A stretch of 64,000 nucleotides of DNA from Xenoacremonium recifei (lineage: Eukaryota; Ascomycota; Sordariomycetes; Hypocreales; Nectriaceae), in contig WOFQ01000037.1 of the NCBI GenBank assembly GCA_012184525.1, forward strand, positions 124,001-188,000, written 5' to 3'. The notes under the pieces were generated by a model that did not search any database, was not told where the DNA came from, and saw nothing but the letters and a program-made list of their open reading frames with translations. The translations under genes were made by a program, and so were the position numbers. Shown piece by piece: positions 11,671 through 22,246 of the stretch; positions within the stretch are counted from its first letter, which is position 1; the number at the start of each line of letters is the position of its first letter.

Positions 11671-12510
11671 GGCAAGTCTGGTATGAAGCAGATGATGCAC
11701 CTTGCCAAATGCCGTTGCATGTCAGTTGTATAGCAAATCATGCAGTTTTCTGTAATTCAGTGAGGCATTCTGAGGAGCAACCGGTCACAACATTGGTATA
11801 CATGAGGACAGAATTGACGGTACATATGATCGAACCAAAGCCATGTGGTAAACCCATGATAAATAGCAGACTGCACAGAGCCATCGTGTGATTGCGTTCA
11901 GCTCCCGTATTGGCTGTCTTTGGGGATCAGGCCCGGCCGGCATCGCCCAGGATCCATGACGGAGGGCCCGAGCCGCTTGCGCCAAATGATAGCTTACAGC
12001 GCAGAGCCTGGCCAGAGCTCGCAATCGATGTGTCAGTCAATCAATCAAAGCATGGCAGCATCGAAAAGGCCTCATCGTAGTTGAGGCAGATAGTCGATGT
12101 CAGGGCGCGGTGGATTCGCCGATGCTCGGCCGATGATGCTCCATCTCGCGGTTCGGACGGGATTTTGACTGTTCTTGAGAGAGGCGCCGATGACGTAGCA
12201 GTTACCGGCCTCGCGGGAGACGGCACATGCAAGCTCCGCTGGTTGGACGAGGAAGGAGGCATCCTGGACTGGACTGGATTGGATCTCGTCTCAGCTCAGC
12301 TCAGGAACCAGAGAATTTTTCTCTTCTTCCATCTTGTCGTGATAGCAGGTCAATTCGCGTTGAGTACTCTCCCCAGTCCATTCGCTTCGCCCGGGGAATG
12401 CGCCATCTGCTGCTGAGCTTCCCCTTCCGGCCTCTATCTCTCGTTCTGGCGATAGCGACATATAACCCGCTGAGAGCAGCGGTACCAGCGGCAGCGTCAA
12501 CACCAAAATA
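11671..12510. other. Intergenic region upstream of the NADH dehydrogenase
   Basis: 840 bp between the URK1 stop and the ATG at 12511: URK1 terminator and promoter/5'UTR of the NADH dehydrogenase. No gene seen. A CT-rich tract precedes the start (12410-12450). Confidence 0.55.
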
Positions 12511-14620
12511 ATGGGCGCGTCCTCCCTGACCACGGCGCGAATCGCCCGCATCACGAGTTCTCGGGGTCTAGCAGCTTCTCTCTGTGCGCGACCGCGCTTC
12601 TCTGGCCAGCTGCGCACCATCACCAAGCTCTCTGGCCCTGCTCGAACCACTACAGCTTCCGCAAGACGAACCACGAAACCGCGACAGCTACCCTCCCATG
12701 TCCTAATTCGAACCATCTCGGGCAAGCCCTTGCTGCAAACCAACTCATGGGCGCTCAACTTCTGCTTCCGTATGGCAGCATGGGTCGGCATCTCCATGAC
12801 CGTGATTGGCGTCGGCGTGTTCGCCTTCTTCCTTTACGATGCGAGCACCTACAAGGAGCACCCGACCCAGAGTGATATCGACGTCTCCGAGATCGCCCTT
12901 CAGCCCCGGCGCGGCGGCGAAAAGAACCTCCCTGTGGCTGAGGTATACATTGACGACTTTGATTGCGAGGAGAAGAAGAGACTGAAGGACAAGCCACGCC
13001 TGGTTATCCTAGGCGGCGGCTGGGGCGGTGTCGCGCTGCTCAAGGAGCTCAACCCCGATGAGTATCACGTCACGGTGGTCTCTCCAACCAACTACTTCCT
13101 CTTCACTCCTATGTTACCGTCCGCCACCGTCGGTACTCTCGAACTACGATCTCTCGTCGAGCCCATCCGCCGAATCCTGAGCCGCGTCAATGGCCACTTC
13201 ATCCGCGCCAGAGCAGAGGATGTTGATTTTGTTAACAAAATGGTCGAGGTGTCGCAGACCGATGCGAAGGGAAATGATGTTCGATTCTATGTGCCCTATG
13301 ATAAGTTGGTCATTGCGGTTGGCTCTGTGACCAACCCCCATGGTGTCAAAGGTCTGGAGAATGCCTTCTTCCTCAAGGATATCCGGGATGCACGGAGGAT
13401 CCGAAACAAGGTCATTCAAAACTTTGAGGTCGCATGTCTGCCAACCACGTCGGATGAGGAGCGCAGGCGTCTCCTCTCCTTCGTTGTCAGTGGCGGTGGC
13501 CCAACTGGTGTCGAGTTTGCGGCCGAGCTCTTTGATCTGCTCAACGAGGATTTGACGAGGCACTTCCCACGGCTACTGCGAAACGAGATCTCCGTCCATT
13601 TAATCCAGAGCCGCAGCCACATTCTCAACACCTACGATGAGACCGTCTCTAAGTATGCCGAGGATCGATTTGCCCGAGACCAAGTCGAGGTCCTGACGAA
13701 CTCTCGCGTGAAGGAGGTCCAGCCTGACAAGATTATCTTCACCCAGAAGCAGGAGGACGGCCAAGTAGTGACCAAGGAGCTCCCTATCGGCTTCTGTCTC
13801 TGGTCGACGGGTGTTGCTCAAGCCCCAATCTGCCAGACACTGACTAAGAAGTTGGGAGACTTCCAAACTAACCGCCATGCCCTCGAGACTGACACTCATC
13901 TGCGAGTCAACGGCACACCTCTTGGTGAAGTCTATGCTATTGGTGACTGCTCCACGGTGCAGAACAACGTCGCTGACCACATCATCACTTTCCTTCAATC
14001 GCTGGCTTGGAAGCGTGGCAAAGACCCTGAGACGCTCCAGCTACACTTCAGCGACTGGCGCGACGTCGCCCACGAGGTCAAGAAGCGTTTCCCTCAATCC
14101 GTCGGCCACCTCAAGCGCCTCGACAAGCTGTTCAAGGAGTTTGACAAGGATGAGTCGGGCACCCTCGACTTCGGCGAGCTTCGCGAGCTGCTCAAGCAGA
14201 TCGATAGCAAGCTCACCTCGCTTCCCGCCACCGCCCAGCGCGCCCACCAACAGGGCCAGTACCTCGCTCAGAAGTTCAACCGCCTGTCCCGCGCGGCCGC
14301 CGGTCTTCGGGCCAACGATATCCGCGAGGGCGACCTTGATGCTGCCATCTACAAGGCCTTTGAGTATCACCACCTCGGTAGCCTTGCTTATATCGGCAAC
14401 TCGGCTGTCTTTGATCTCGGCGAGGGACGTAATATTGCGGGTGGTCTGTGGGCAGTGTATGCTTGGCGGTCCGTGTACTTTGCGCAGAGCGTGAGCTTCC
14501 GGACGAGGATGTTGATGGCCATGGACTGGGCCAAGCGAGGATTGTTTGGCAGAGGTCAGTTCTCCTTTCATTCCATTTTCACATATAATACTAACATCAA
14601 CAGATCTCATGAGCTTCTAG
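12511..14620 (+). CDS. nde-1: External alternative NADH dehydrogenase with EF-hand (type II, NDE1-like)
   Basis: Two exons (12511-14554, 14604-14620), 686 residues. Reading through the intron would give a longer, unrelated tail; splicing gives the ending LFGRDLMSF. Order of features: basic Ser/Arg-rich mitochondrial presequence, a membrane segment (MAAWVGISMTVIGVGVFAFF, about residues 87-106), the FAD-binding motif VILGGGWGGVALLKEL, the NAD(P)H-binding motif VVSGGGPTGVEFAAEL, the STGVAQAPI and YAIGDCST FAD region, and an EF-hand DKDESGTLDFGE. The EF-hand inside this fold marks the Ca2+-regulated external enzyme (Neurospora NDE1 type), which oxidises cytosolic NAD(P)H at the outer face of the inner membrane and bypasses complex I without pumping protons. 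Confidence 0.93.
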
Positions 14621-14943
14621 TTTCTAGACGATCGATTCACCAAGGCGTTGCGAGGATTTGAAATGCATTTTACTATAATTATTCCCTTCAGACGCGGAGC
14701 AGTCCGAGGAAAGCGGTTCAGGGGGCGTGGTTACGAAAAATTTGGCATTTTCTGACGATGCTCAGAGTTGGCTCTGGCTATCTAGATCTAAAACTAGATC
14801 GCAGATTTCATGTTTGGTGGGATTGGGCGAGAATAGTTACCTTTAAAAACACATGCTTCATAGATATAAGAGAGGGATCAGTACAATGAATCGACGACAT
14901 AACGGCATGGTATTTCTTCTCGCTAAACTCAGACTGACGGCTT
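14621..14943. other. Convergent 3' flanks NDE/NOP53
   Basis: 323 bp between two converging stop codons. AT-rich, no coding frame; presumably both terminators. Confidence 0.6.
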
Positions 14944-16306
14944 TTATATGGAAAAATCTTTGTACGTCCATTTCTCCGTGTACTTGCTCTTCGCCTGCCT
15001 CTTGAAGGGAATGTGTCTCCGGCTCTCGACCTTGCCGCGGACGAGCAAGCTGCGGTACCGGTCCTTCAGGAGGTTGCCCTCAGGCTTGAGCAGCCGGAGG
15101 GAGTCTGCCAGCTCGTCGGGCAGAACGAGCTCCAGGTCTCGCTCGGGCAGCTTGACCTTGCCGAGCTGCTTTCGTCGGAGCTTCTCCTCGTGAATTTCGC
15201 TCTCCGAATCGGACGACTCGGGCACGACGAGCTGCTTGTCCAAGTCGCGCTGGTCGACCTCGGCGGCAATCTCGTTGATTCGCTGCTCTTGTACGCGGCG
15301 GGCTTTCATGGCCGCCTTGTGTTTAGCAAGGCGCTCTTCTTCCTTTCGGCGCTTGATTCGATTCCTTTGGGCTTGCGTCTTGCGCTTAGGTTGTTTTGCC
15401 GAGGGCTTGTCGTCCTCTACACCGCTCTGGAAGCCTTCCCATTCTGAGTCTTCCTCCCACTCAGAAAGATTTGCTCGTGCTTCGGCTGCTTCTGCTTCAA
15501 GTGCTGATTTTGCCACGGCTTCTTGCCTCACTCGCTCCGCTTCCTCTTCCTCTAGTCGTTGTTTCTCAGCCTCCAGGGCCTTTCTGCTCTCCTCCTCCAG
15601 ACGAACTTCGTAATCAGTGAATGCAGGGTTATAGCTATAGCCTCCTGAAGGCTTCTTAACTGCAGCGATCTGTTTGCCACTCTCCAGGAGAGATATCGGT
15701 TGGTGCGACAGCGATTTAGGTGCCTTCGCCTTTACTCGCTCGGGCAAGAAATCGTCTACCCCTTGTTTCTTCTGGATGACGGGTGCATCCCAAACATCGT
15801 AGGTGGCGTCCTTCACTTCCACAGTATCCTCGTGCTCGCCGTCAGCGACCTTCTTTAGACGCGCAAGTTCCTTGTGGGAGACCCAATCCGTTCGCTGTCG
15901 CTTGGCCGGAACCAGTCCATTTGTGGTTTTCTCGCCAGGTCGTTTTCGCATCGATACGGCGGGGACAGCAGATCGTTGTGCGATAATCTCGTCGGCTTTC
16001 AAACCCTTCTTGGCAGATTTAGGATATTTCTTCGAAATGGCTGAGTCGCCAGTAACATCGATGGTGAACAGCTCTTCAGAGGGCTTCTCTTTGATGACGC
16101 CACTACTCCCATGTCAGTAACATCCAAAATTCCAGGGTCAAGCCTTCATACCCTCGAATGATCTCCTCGTTGAGTTCCTCGAGACCCTTCTCGACTTCAG
16201 TCACATCCACGTTCTTCCTCCATGCCTTCTTGCCTTTTCGGGACGGTTGAGAGAACTGCTTTGGGGCCTCTCCGGCCCCAGATTTTTGCGATGCCACAAC
16301 AGGCAT
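14944..16306 (-). CDS. NOP53: Ribosome biogenesis protein Nop53 (GLTSCR2 family)
   Basis: Two exons (16306-16152, 16105-14944), 438 residues. The start is MPVVASQ; the frame upstream has only a TTG. Family signatures: SRKGKKAWRKNVDVTEVEKGLEELNEE (split here as SRKGKKAWRKNVDV and EVEKGLEELNEEIIRG), ELFTIDVTGD, KPLKADEIIAQRSAVPAV region, KRQRTDWVSHKELARLKKV, YDVWDAP, a long Lys/Glu-rich helix, TQAQRNRIKRRKEEERLAKH, and the C-terminus LVRGKVESRRHIPFKRQ. Nop53 is a nucleolar factor that recruits the Mtr4/exosome machinery to process 27S/7S pre-rRNA in 60S assembly. Divergent from YPT6. Confidence 0.93.
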
Positions 16307-16837
16307 TCTTGCGAACTTCAAGAAAAGTTTCTTGTATGATCAAGCAGAGAGTTGAGGATGGTCGACAAGATGGACTTGGTGGGGGACCGACTTTCTCAGA
16401 TATTTTTTAGCGGGTCTTGGATAACAGCCCCGTTTCCTCAGCCCAATCCCTCCTAGAGACATAAACGGGGAGCCTGAACGTAAAAAACGGCGCCAAAGTC
16501 TTATCAGCACGTGCGCGCTGTCAATGCTCCGGGGTCCGGCTGGTCTGGGCAGCTGCAATGGCCCATTGCGGCCCTCCTGCCAGACCAGGATTCCATAGCA
16601 GGCGGCGACATTGACCTCCTTTCCTTGACCCAAATCCCGACCCCGACTCGAACCTCCACCAACAAATCCGTCTTCGCCAGGATCATTGCAGATCGTCTGC
16701 GATAATCTCTACCTCGAGTTTTCCGTTGTCGTTGCATCGAGGAGACGTTATCCTGCTGCGAACCTTTGAGCATTTGACACTTGTCCCAAGTCGTCCCGGC
16801 CGTGGTGAAGGCATAGTTCGACCACCCAACCGCAACA
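16307..16837. promoter_or_regulatory. Divergent promoter region NOP53/YPT6
   Basis: 531 bp between the two start codons, containing both promoters and 5'UTRs. No gene is seen. No clear TATA box. Confidence 0.5.
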
Positions 16838-17783
16838 ATGGCGCAGGCCGGAGGATCCTACAACAACCCCTTGAAGAAGTTCAAGTATGTTGGCACCGTC
16901 CATTCTTGTGCAGATGCAAAACAACATGCTAATAAATATTCCAGGTTGGTGTTCTTGGGTGAACAAAGCGGTACGCCGAATCCCGATCTACGCTCCGTCG
17001 CAACGCATTCTGACGATTCCGACAGTGGGAAAGACTTCTCTGATTACGAGGTTCATGTACGACTCGTTCGACAACATGTACCAGGCAACTATCGGCATTG
17101 ATTTCCTGTCAAAGGTCCGCATGGGGAAATCGACGGGATCAGAATGTTTTCCACTAACACATGCTAGACCATGTACCTTGAGGACCGGACCGTACGGCTG
17201 CAACTATGGGATACTGCCGGCCAAGAACGATTTCGAAGCTTGATCCCATCATATATCCGCGATTCTAGTGTAGCCGTCGTTGTTTACGATATTTCCAGTA
17301 CGACTCACACGACCCCCCTCCTTACCCCTCCCTAGCACGGCCTCGTGCCATAGGCTAATGCAATCTCCGCCGCAGACGCGAAATCATTCCAGAACACCAA
17401 GAAGTGGATCGACGACGTTCGAGCGGAACGAGGGAACGATGTGATTATTGTGTTGGTGGGCAACAAGACCGATCTCAACGACAAGCGAGAGGTGACGACG
17501 CAGCAAGGCGAAGAGGAGGCCAAGAAGAACAACCTGATGTTCGTGGAGACCAGCGCAAAGCTGGGGCACAACGTGAAGAACCTGTTCAAGAGGATAGCTC
17601 AGGCTCTTCCTGGTATGGAAGGGACCGATGCCGCTGCACAAGCCTCAAGCCAAAGTATGTCGATACTACCCCTGATTCAGGGGCTGGATCTTTCAGGTTG
17701 TATATGAAGCTGACCACCCGGATGTAGTGATTGACGTCAAGACGAGCACCTCGCAACCAGCGCAGGATGGATGCGCGTGCTAG
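16838..17783 (+). CDS. ypt6: Rab GTPase of the Ypt6/Rab6 type
   Basis: Six exons and five short introns. The spliced frame has the full G-box set: G1 GEQSVGKTS (split by an intron inside SVGK), effector/switch I YQATIGIDFLSK, G3 WDTAGQERFRSL, G4 NKTDL, G5 ETSAK. Rab6 features are LVFLGEQ, TMYLEDRTVRLQLWDTAG and YIRDSSVAVVVYDIS. The last exon ends with CAC, a double-Cys prenylation signal for geranylgeranyl anchoring. Ypt6 controls retrograde traffic from endosomes to the late Golgi and within the Golgi. The open frames running through this gene are intron read-through. Confidence 0.95.
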
Positions 17784-18102
17784 ATATGGACGGTCGAGTC
17801 GGGCGCTCGGAATGGAGTATAGGAGTATTTGGGGGGAGGATGGCTGACCAGTGGCGGTGGTATCGCGTCAGAGAATCCAGTCCCTCGCACGAGACAGGAT
17901 AGCAAGCATAGCGTGTGGGATCTCAGCGCGGGAGCTTGTATAATACAGACAGGACTACGAGCCTACGATCGTTTATATAAAACATCTTAATGCCCTAACT
18001 TGGAGTGCCCATAATAGCCATCAGTTGATTGGAACTTGACGCATGCCTCCTTGCTCAACCCTTTTACGGTCATGACCGATATATACAGTTTTCACGTCAC
18101 GT
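17784..18102. other. Convergent 3' flanks YPT6/RKI1
   Basis: 319 bp between converging stops; no gene seen. Confidence 0.6.
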
Positions 18103-19026
18103 TTAGTCCGCTCGAACAGCCTTCTGGACCTCGACCTCTCCGTTGGCCATGCCAAAATAAGCCGCGATGGGCTTCTGGGCTTGAAGCTGCTTTCCAAGCG
18201 CCACAGCCTGGTCGCCATTGAAACCGTGGAAAAGACCGATTTCGACGATTCCAGGCAGCTTCAACAATTCATCGGCCAGGGCGTTGATCTCCCAAACACC
18301 ATCCTTTCCACGGCCCTCGACCTCGGTGGACAGGTCCTTTGACAGAAGAAGAGGTTTGAAAGGGGCGTCAATAAGCCACATGCCGTTGTCTGTCACACAC
18401 TCGCCAGCTTTGCTGGGTAGACCAGCGCGGACCTTGGGACCGGTAGAGCCCATCTCTGTGAGTCGAACCAGAACGTCGGGAGCGGCAAGAGGGAGAACCT
18501 CAATGGGGATGGCCCAGGTTTTGCAGAGTCGAGCAGACTGCTTGCGGTAGTCTATTAAGACGGTGTTAGTGCTGATAGAGCTTTCAGAGTCATAATCTGG
18601 TCACCACTCACCCGCCACGGCGATGAACTTCTTGGCCGCAATAGCAACCAGCTTCTCCTGAAACAAACAAGCACCGCCTCCCTTGATCAGGTTGAGATCC
18701 TCGTCCACCTCATCGGCGCCGTCAAAAGCAACGTCCAGCGCTACAGGCTTGCCGTCCACGACAGGTCGCTCATCCAGATTTGCGAGTCTTAGCCCAGCCG
18801 CTCGGATGAGGCCCTTGGACTGGCTACCCGTGGGAATAAAGGTCATGTCGCCGTAGAATTCAGGGCCCTTGCTCACGATGGCGTCCACCACATACACGAC
18901 GGTGCTGCCGGAACCGATTCCGACATACTTGTACTCGGGAAGAAGGTGGTCGTTGACGGCCTGGTAAGCGGCCGACTTCTTCGCAGACTCTACTAGAGCC
19001 GCGGCAGAGGTCGCCGTGGTTGACAT
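18103..19026 (-). CDS. RKI1: Ribose-5-phosphate isomerase A
   Basis: Two exons (19026-18612, 18551-18103), 287 residues from MSTTATSAAALVESAKK. Motifs of the RpiA family: GIGSGSTVVYVVDAI (phosphate-binding loop), FIPTGSQSK, DVAFDGADEVDEDLNLIKGG (catalytic Asp pair), GACLFQEKLVAIAAKKFI (catalytic Glu and Lys), DNGMWLIDAPF, and the end IGLFHGF. It interconverts ribose-5-phosphate and ribulose-5-phosphate in the non-oxidative pentose phosphate pathway. The ATG at 19026 has A at -3. The frame stays open upstream to another ATG at 19287, adding 87 codons that look like a mitochondrial presequence (see findings). Divergent from KEI1. Confidence 0.94.
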
Positions 19027-19951
19027 GGTTCTGGATGTTCTGGAGTGGGTGAGGGGAGGGGGTTGTGGTGGTGTGAAGTGTATCGTCGGAGCACCGCTGT
19101 AGGGTAAGCTCTGGACAGTAAGACTCGGGCAATTCGAGTTGACAAAAGGCGATGACCGGGTCTGTAGTGAAGACAAAGTCTTGGAGGAAAAGGTTCTAGG
19201 TTGGTTTAAGATATGTCTGGGTTGAAATGGCGCAGCCCCTCGGACAATTAAGAGGCGTTTTGGTGAGCTTGCGGAAAGCCACTTCATGTAGCTCTAGATT
19301 ATGGCGTGGAGAGAACGGAAGCTGTAAGCGGAGGGTCTCAATTACCTCGCAGCAGGACGTGGGATGTGGGTATCGGAGGAAAGAGGCAGTTGCGTATCAG
19401 TAACGAGACTTGTCAACCCAGTCCTCACATGCAAAGGTATTCACGAGATTGCGGCCACAAATAGGGATGGCCGACGCTGAGCATGGCCGCATCGGAGCCC
19501 CCCAGGCGCTAAAGGCCATCCATGCGCCGCGGATTGCCCACGATGAAGTTTTTGGCGGTGGTGTGACGTTATTACAGTGGAGTGTGGAGTGCTTTTCTCC
19601 CGCCAGTTCAGTGCAGTTCTCGCTGGGCCTTGGGCACTGGCTGCTGTGGCATGAACTGGAACCTGTTCCGGACAAACTCCTGTCACGTGCGCCACCACGT
19701 GCTGCCGCCGTTTTTGTACGTGGCTGGGCAGATTACAGGGCGGCTCGGCAGCAGCGGCGAGTGGGCCTTCAAGAGCGCAGACCCTGGCTGCATCATTTCC
19801 GTCATCACCGAGTCTGTCGCCAGGGCTGATTCTCTCCTGTTGCACCTCAGCTTGTCCGTTGCTTGTCGTTTGGTCTCTGAGACAGCTCGTCGCCGCGTCT
19901 GGATTGCCACGGAGGAATAGGAATCGCCCAATCTCGAGCTTGCGCGCAGCC
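19027..19951. other. Divergent intergenic region RKI1/KEI1
   Basis: 925 bp between start codons. The left part (19027-19287) is an open, acid-free extension in frame with the isomerase. The rest holds the KEI1 promoter. No separate gene is supported. Confidence 0.5.
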
Positions 19952-20790
19952 ATGTCTAGGTTCACTCGTCTGTACCTGCGGGTGCCGCGGCCAAAGGTAA
20001 GGAGACTCTTGAAGATGCCCTCGTGACGGCGAGAGAAGCGCTGACAGCGGAAGTTTAGACCCTCTTTGGCTTCATGAGCCTGCAGACCGGCACTGAGCTG
20101 CTCTCGATCGCGCTCGTCTTCAACAAGCTCACCGGCGTGTATGGCTTGTTGGCCATCTTCACCGGCTTCCAACTTTCTTTGCTCCAGCTGTCGACCTACG
20201 TGTACTCGATCGGCGTCCTCGTTCTCCTCATCACCCTCATCCCTCATATCCGACGACAGAGCCCCTTTGAGTGTCTAGCGCTGGCATGGGTGTATATCCT
20301 CGACACCGCCATGAGCGCCGCGTATACGGCTGCGTTCGGGATGGACTGGTATTTCGCGAGCCAGAAGACGGAGCACATCGAGAAACAGACAAAGGGTCTC
20401 CCCAGCTTGGTAGTTGAGGGCATTGACGGTCTGCGTCGGGAGACAGCGATCCACGGCGATGTGGTGCCCCGAGAGACGGCCTTCAGCATGCTGCTGATTA
20501 TCGCGTCAACATTGATCCGCGTGTACTTCTGCTTCATCGCCATGGCGTATGCCAAGCAGGTGCTGCACAAGTACATGCAGCTGATGATCTTGGAGGGCCC
20601 CGGCGTGGATGACCACGATGGACCGTTCGCAGAGGACCTGCCTGATGGCGAGGGTCGTAAGGGACGCCTGGGACGACTGATGGTGTCATTTGGCCGGAAC
20701 TATTGGATGGACCAGCATGACAACGAAGAGCTGGCGAGAATGCCTGGAATGCGACCTAGTAAGCCAGGCCAAAACGCCGGCGAGGTATGA
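19952..20790 (+). CDS. KEI1: Inositolphosphorylceramide synthase regulatory subunit Kei1
   Basis: Two exons (19952-19996, 20059-20790), 258 residues. Exon 1 encodes MSRFTRLYLRVPRPK, joining in phase 0 to TLFGFMSLQTGTELLSIALV, the typical Kei1 start. Four hydrophobic segments: SIALVFNKLTGVYGLLAIFT, a second around LSTYVYSIGVLVLLITLI, a third LALAWVYILDTAMSAAYTAA, and a fourth around MLLIIASTLIRVYFCFIAMA, with a soluble tail ending in NAGEV. The final helix and tail (AKQVLHKYMQLMI) match the family. Kei1 partners Aur1 in the Golgi to make inositolphosphorylceramide, an essential fungal sphingolipid step and a target of aureobasidin A. Confidence 0.88.
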
Positions 20791-22246
20791 AGTTGTTCCC
20801 TGGCGGTTGAAACGGAGCATTCTGGGACCTGGATGTAATGGGATGCGACGGTGAAGGTCCAACCAATCTTGATGGGAGACTTTTTTCGTTTCACATGATT
20901 TACGTTGATGGAGAAAACCGGCTGGAAAGGAAGCTATTGGATCTTGCCGGAACTCGACACATCAACACACAAGCGTGCTTACACTTACATGGGACGATGC
21001 AAACGGCATTTGACGGGCGGAAGCGGCACCTGGGGCAACGGAGCACGGACACCAGTCCGGGAGTTGGGTGAGATTTCGACTGGGAGAGCGCGGAGCGGCG
21101 TCTGCGGCATTCTGGAGGCTAGTTGGATATGCCGACCAGGCAGGAAGAGCGGCGGCATTTTGCGGCATTGCGTGATGACCGGGGAGTATTGGCATCTTCG
21201 GGATTGGATCTGCGAGGGCATGCATGGCCACATGATGATGCGCGTGTAATACATAGTATACAGCGAAAGGGGGGGGTAGCAGTGGACGGGTGTCTGTCAC
21301 TGCCATTTTCATAGACAATAATCTCGAATACGAACGGAACTGAATAATGATTTGTCAACTGGAGGGTGTTGAGTGATTGGGGGGAGTGTCTCCGGTTGAA
21401 GTTGAGAGAGAGAGGCTCATAGGAGCGGATATTTGGGCGAGGTGTCTGATTGGTTGAGATGCCGATGTGTGGGCGCAGGACAGGCTCATGCACCTTATTC
21501 TGTAGCTTACTTGTATGCCAGAGAAACCAGATGGCGTGATTGTGAGAAGAATACCTACCCGGGTTGAACTGTAAGTCATGTTGAGTCAGAAGAGGACTGC
21601 AACATTCTAGACCAGAACCTGTTGATACACGTATTTCTAGGGATACCTCAGGGCTGCCGTTTCACAGTCAACCTGCTGCAACATGCGACCTGCAGCAAAA
21701 TCTGTATAGCGTCAATGGTGTCATCCGGCGACCGGCCGGCCCTCGGAGCAGATGTTCTCACGGGCCGTCGGCAGGAAGTCGGGGTGGACTTTGCCAGTAT
21801 TGTCTCAGCGAGTCACAGCGCTGCAAATACAGGCAAACGCCCAAGAACCAAATCCCAGGGTGCCCATTTGTCATCGCCAGCGGTGGACCGTCGCAGAGCC
21901 AGGCTCGAATCGTCCGCTAGCGCGATCACGCAATTTGGGGTTTCGATGTTGAAGATGCAAATTCGCTGAAGCTGTCGCGCGCCTGCGGGGAACTGGCCGC
22001 CGTGAAGGGAGTACCTTTTGGCGGGCAATTAGGCGTGGATGTGACTTCTGAGACCGTCCAATGGCTTATTAGTGGTGGAGGGCAGAAGGGCGCCTGGTGG
22101 AGGAATTTTGTTGCTGAACCCTGAACCTAACTTGTACCTAGACTCCAGACAGATCCATTGGGGATATCCCATTACCAAAGAAAAGCCCGCCATTGCCCGT
22201 GATTTTCCCCTCGCCTCTGTTGTGAGGTGAGAAGACGCCGAGGAGC
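20791..22246. other. Long promoter region of sulfite reductase
   Basis: About 1.46 kb between KEI1 and the sulfite reductase start. No coding frame is convincing on either strand. It contains a perfect match to the CYS3/MetR sulfur-control consensus at 21715-21724 (separate entry). Confidence 0.55.
21715..21724 (+). promoter_or_regulatory. Candidate CYS3/MetR binding site
   Basis: ATGGTGTCAT matches the Neurospora CYS3 consensus ATGRYRYCAT exactly. It lies 523 bp upstream of the sulfite reductase start codon. CYS3/MetR bZIP factors activate sulfur-assimilation genes under sulfur limitation. A chance match in 1.46 kb is possible (about 2%). Confidence 0.5.

Noticed and set aside
16887..17243. 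Separate 118-residue protein
   Set aside because: Read-through of YPT6 introns; the spliced Rab GTPase explains it.
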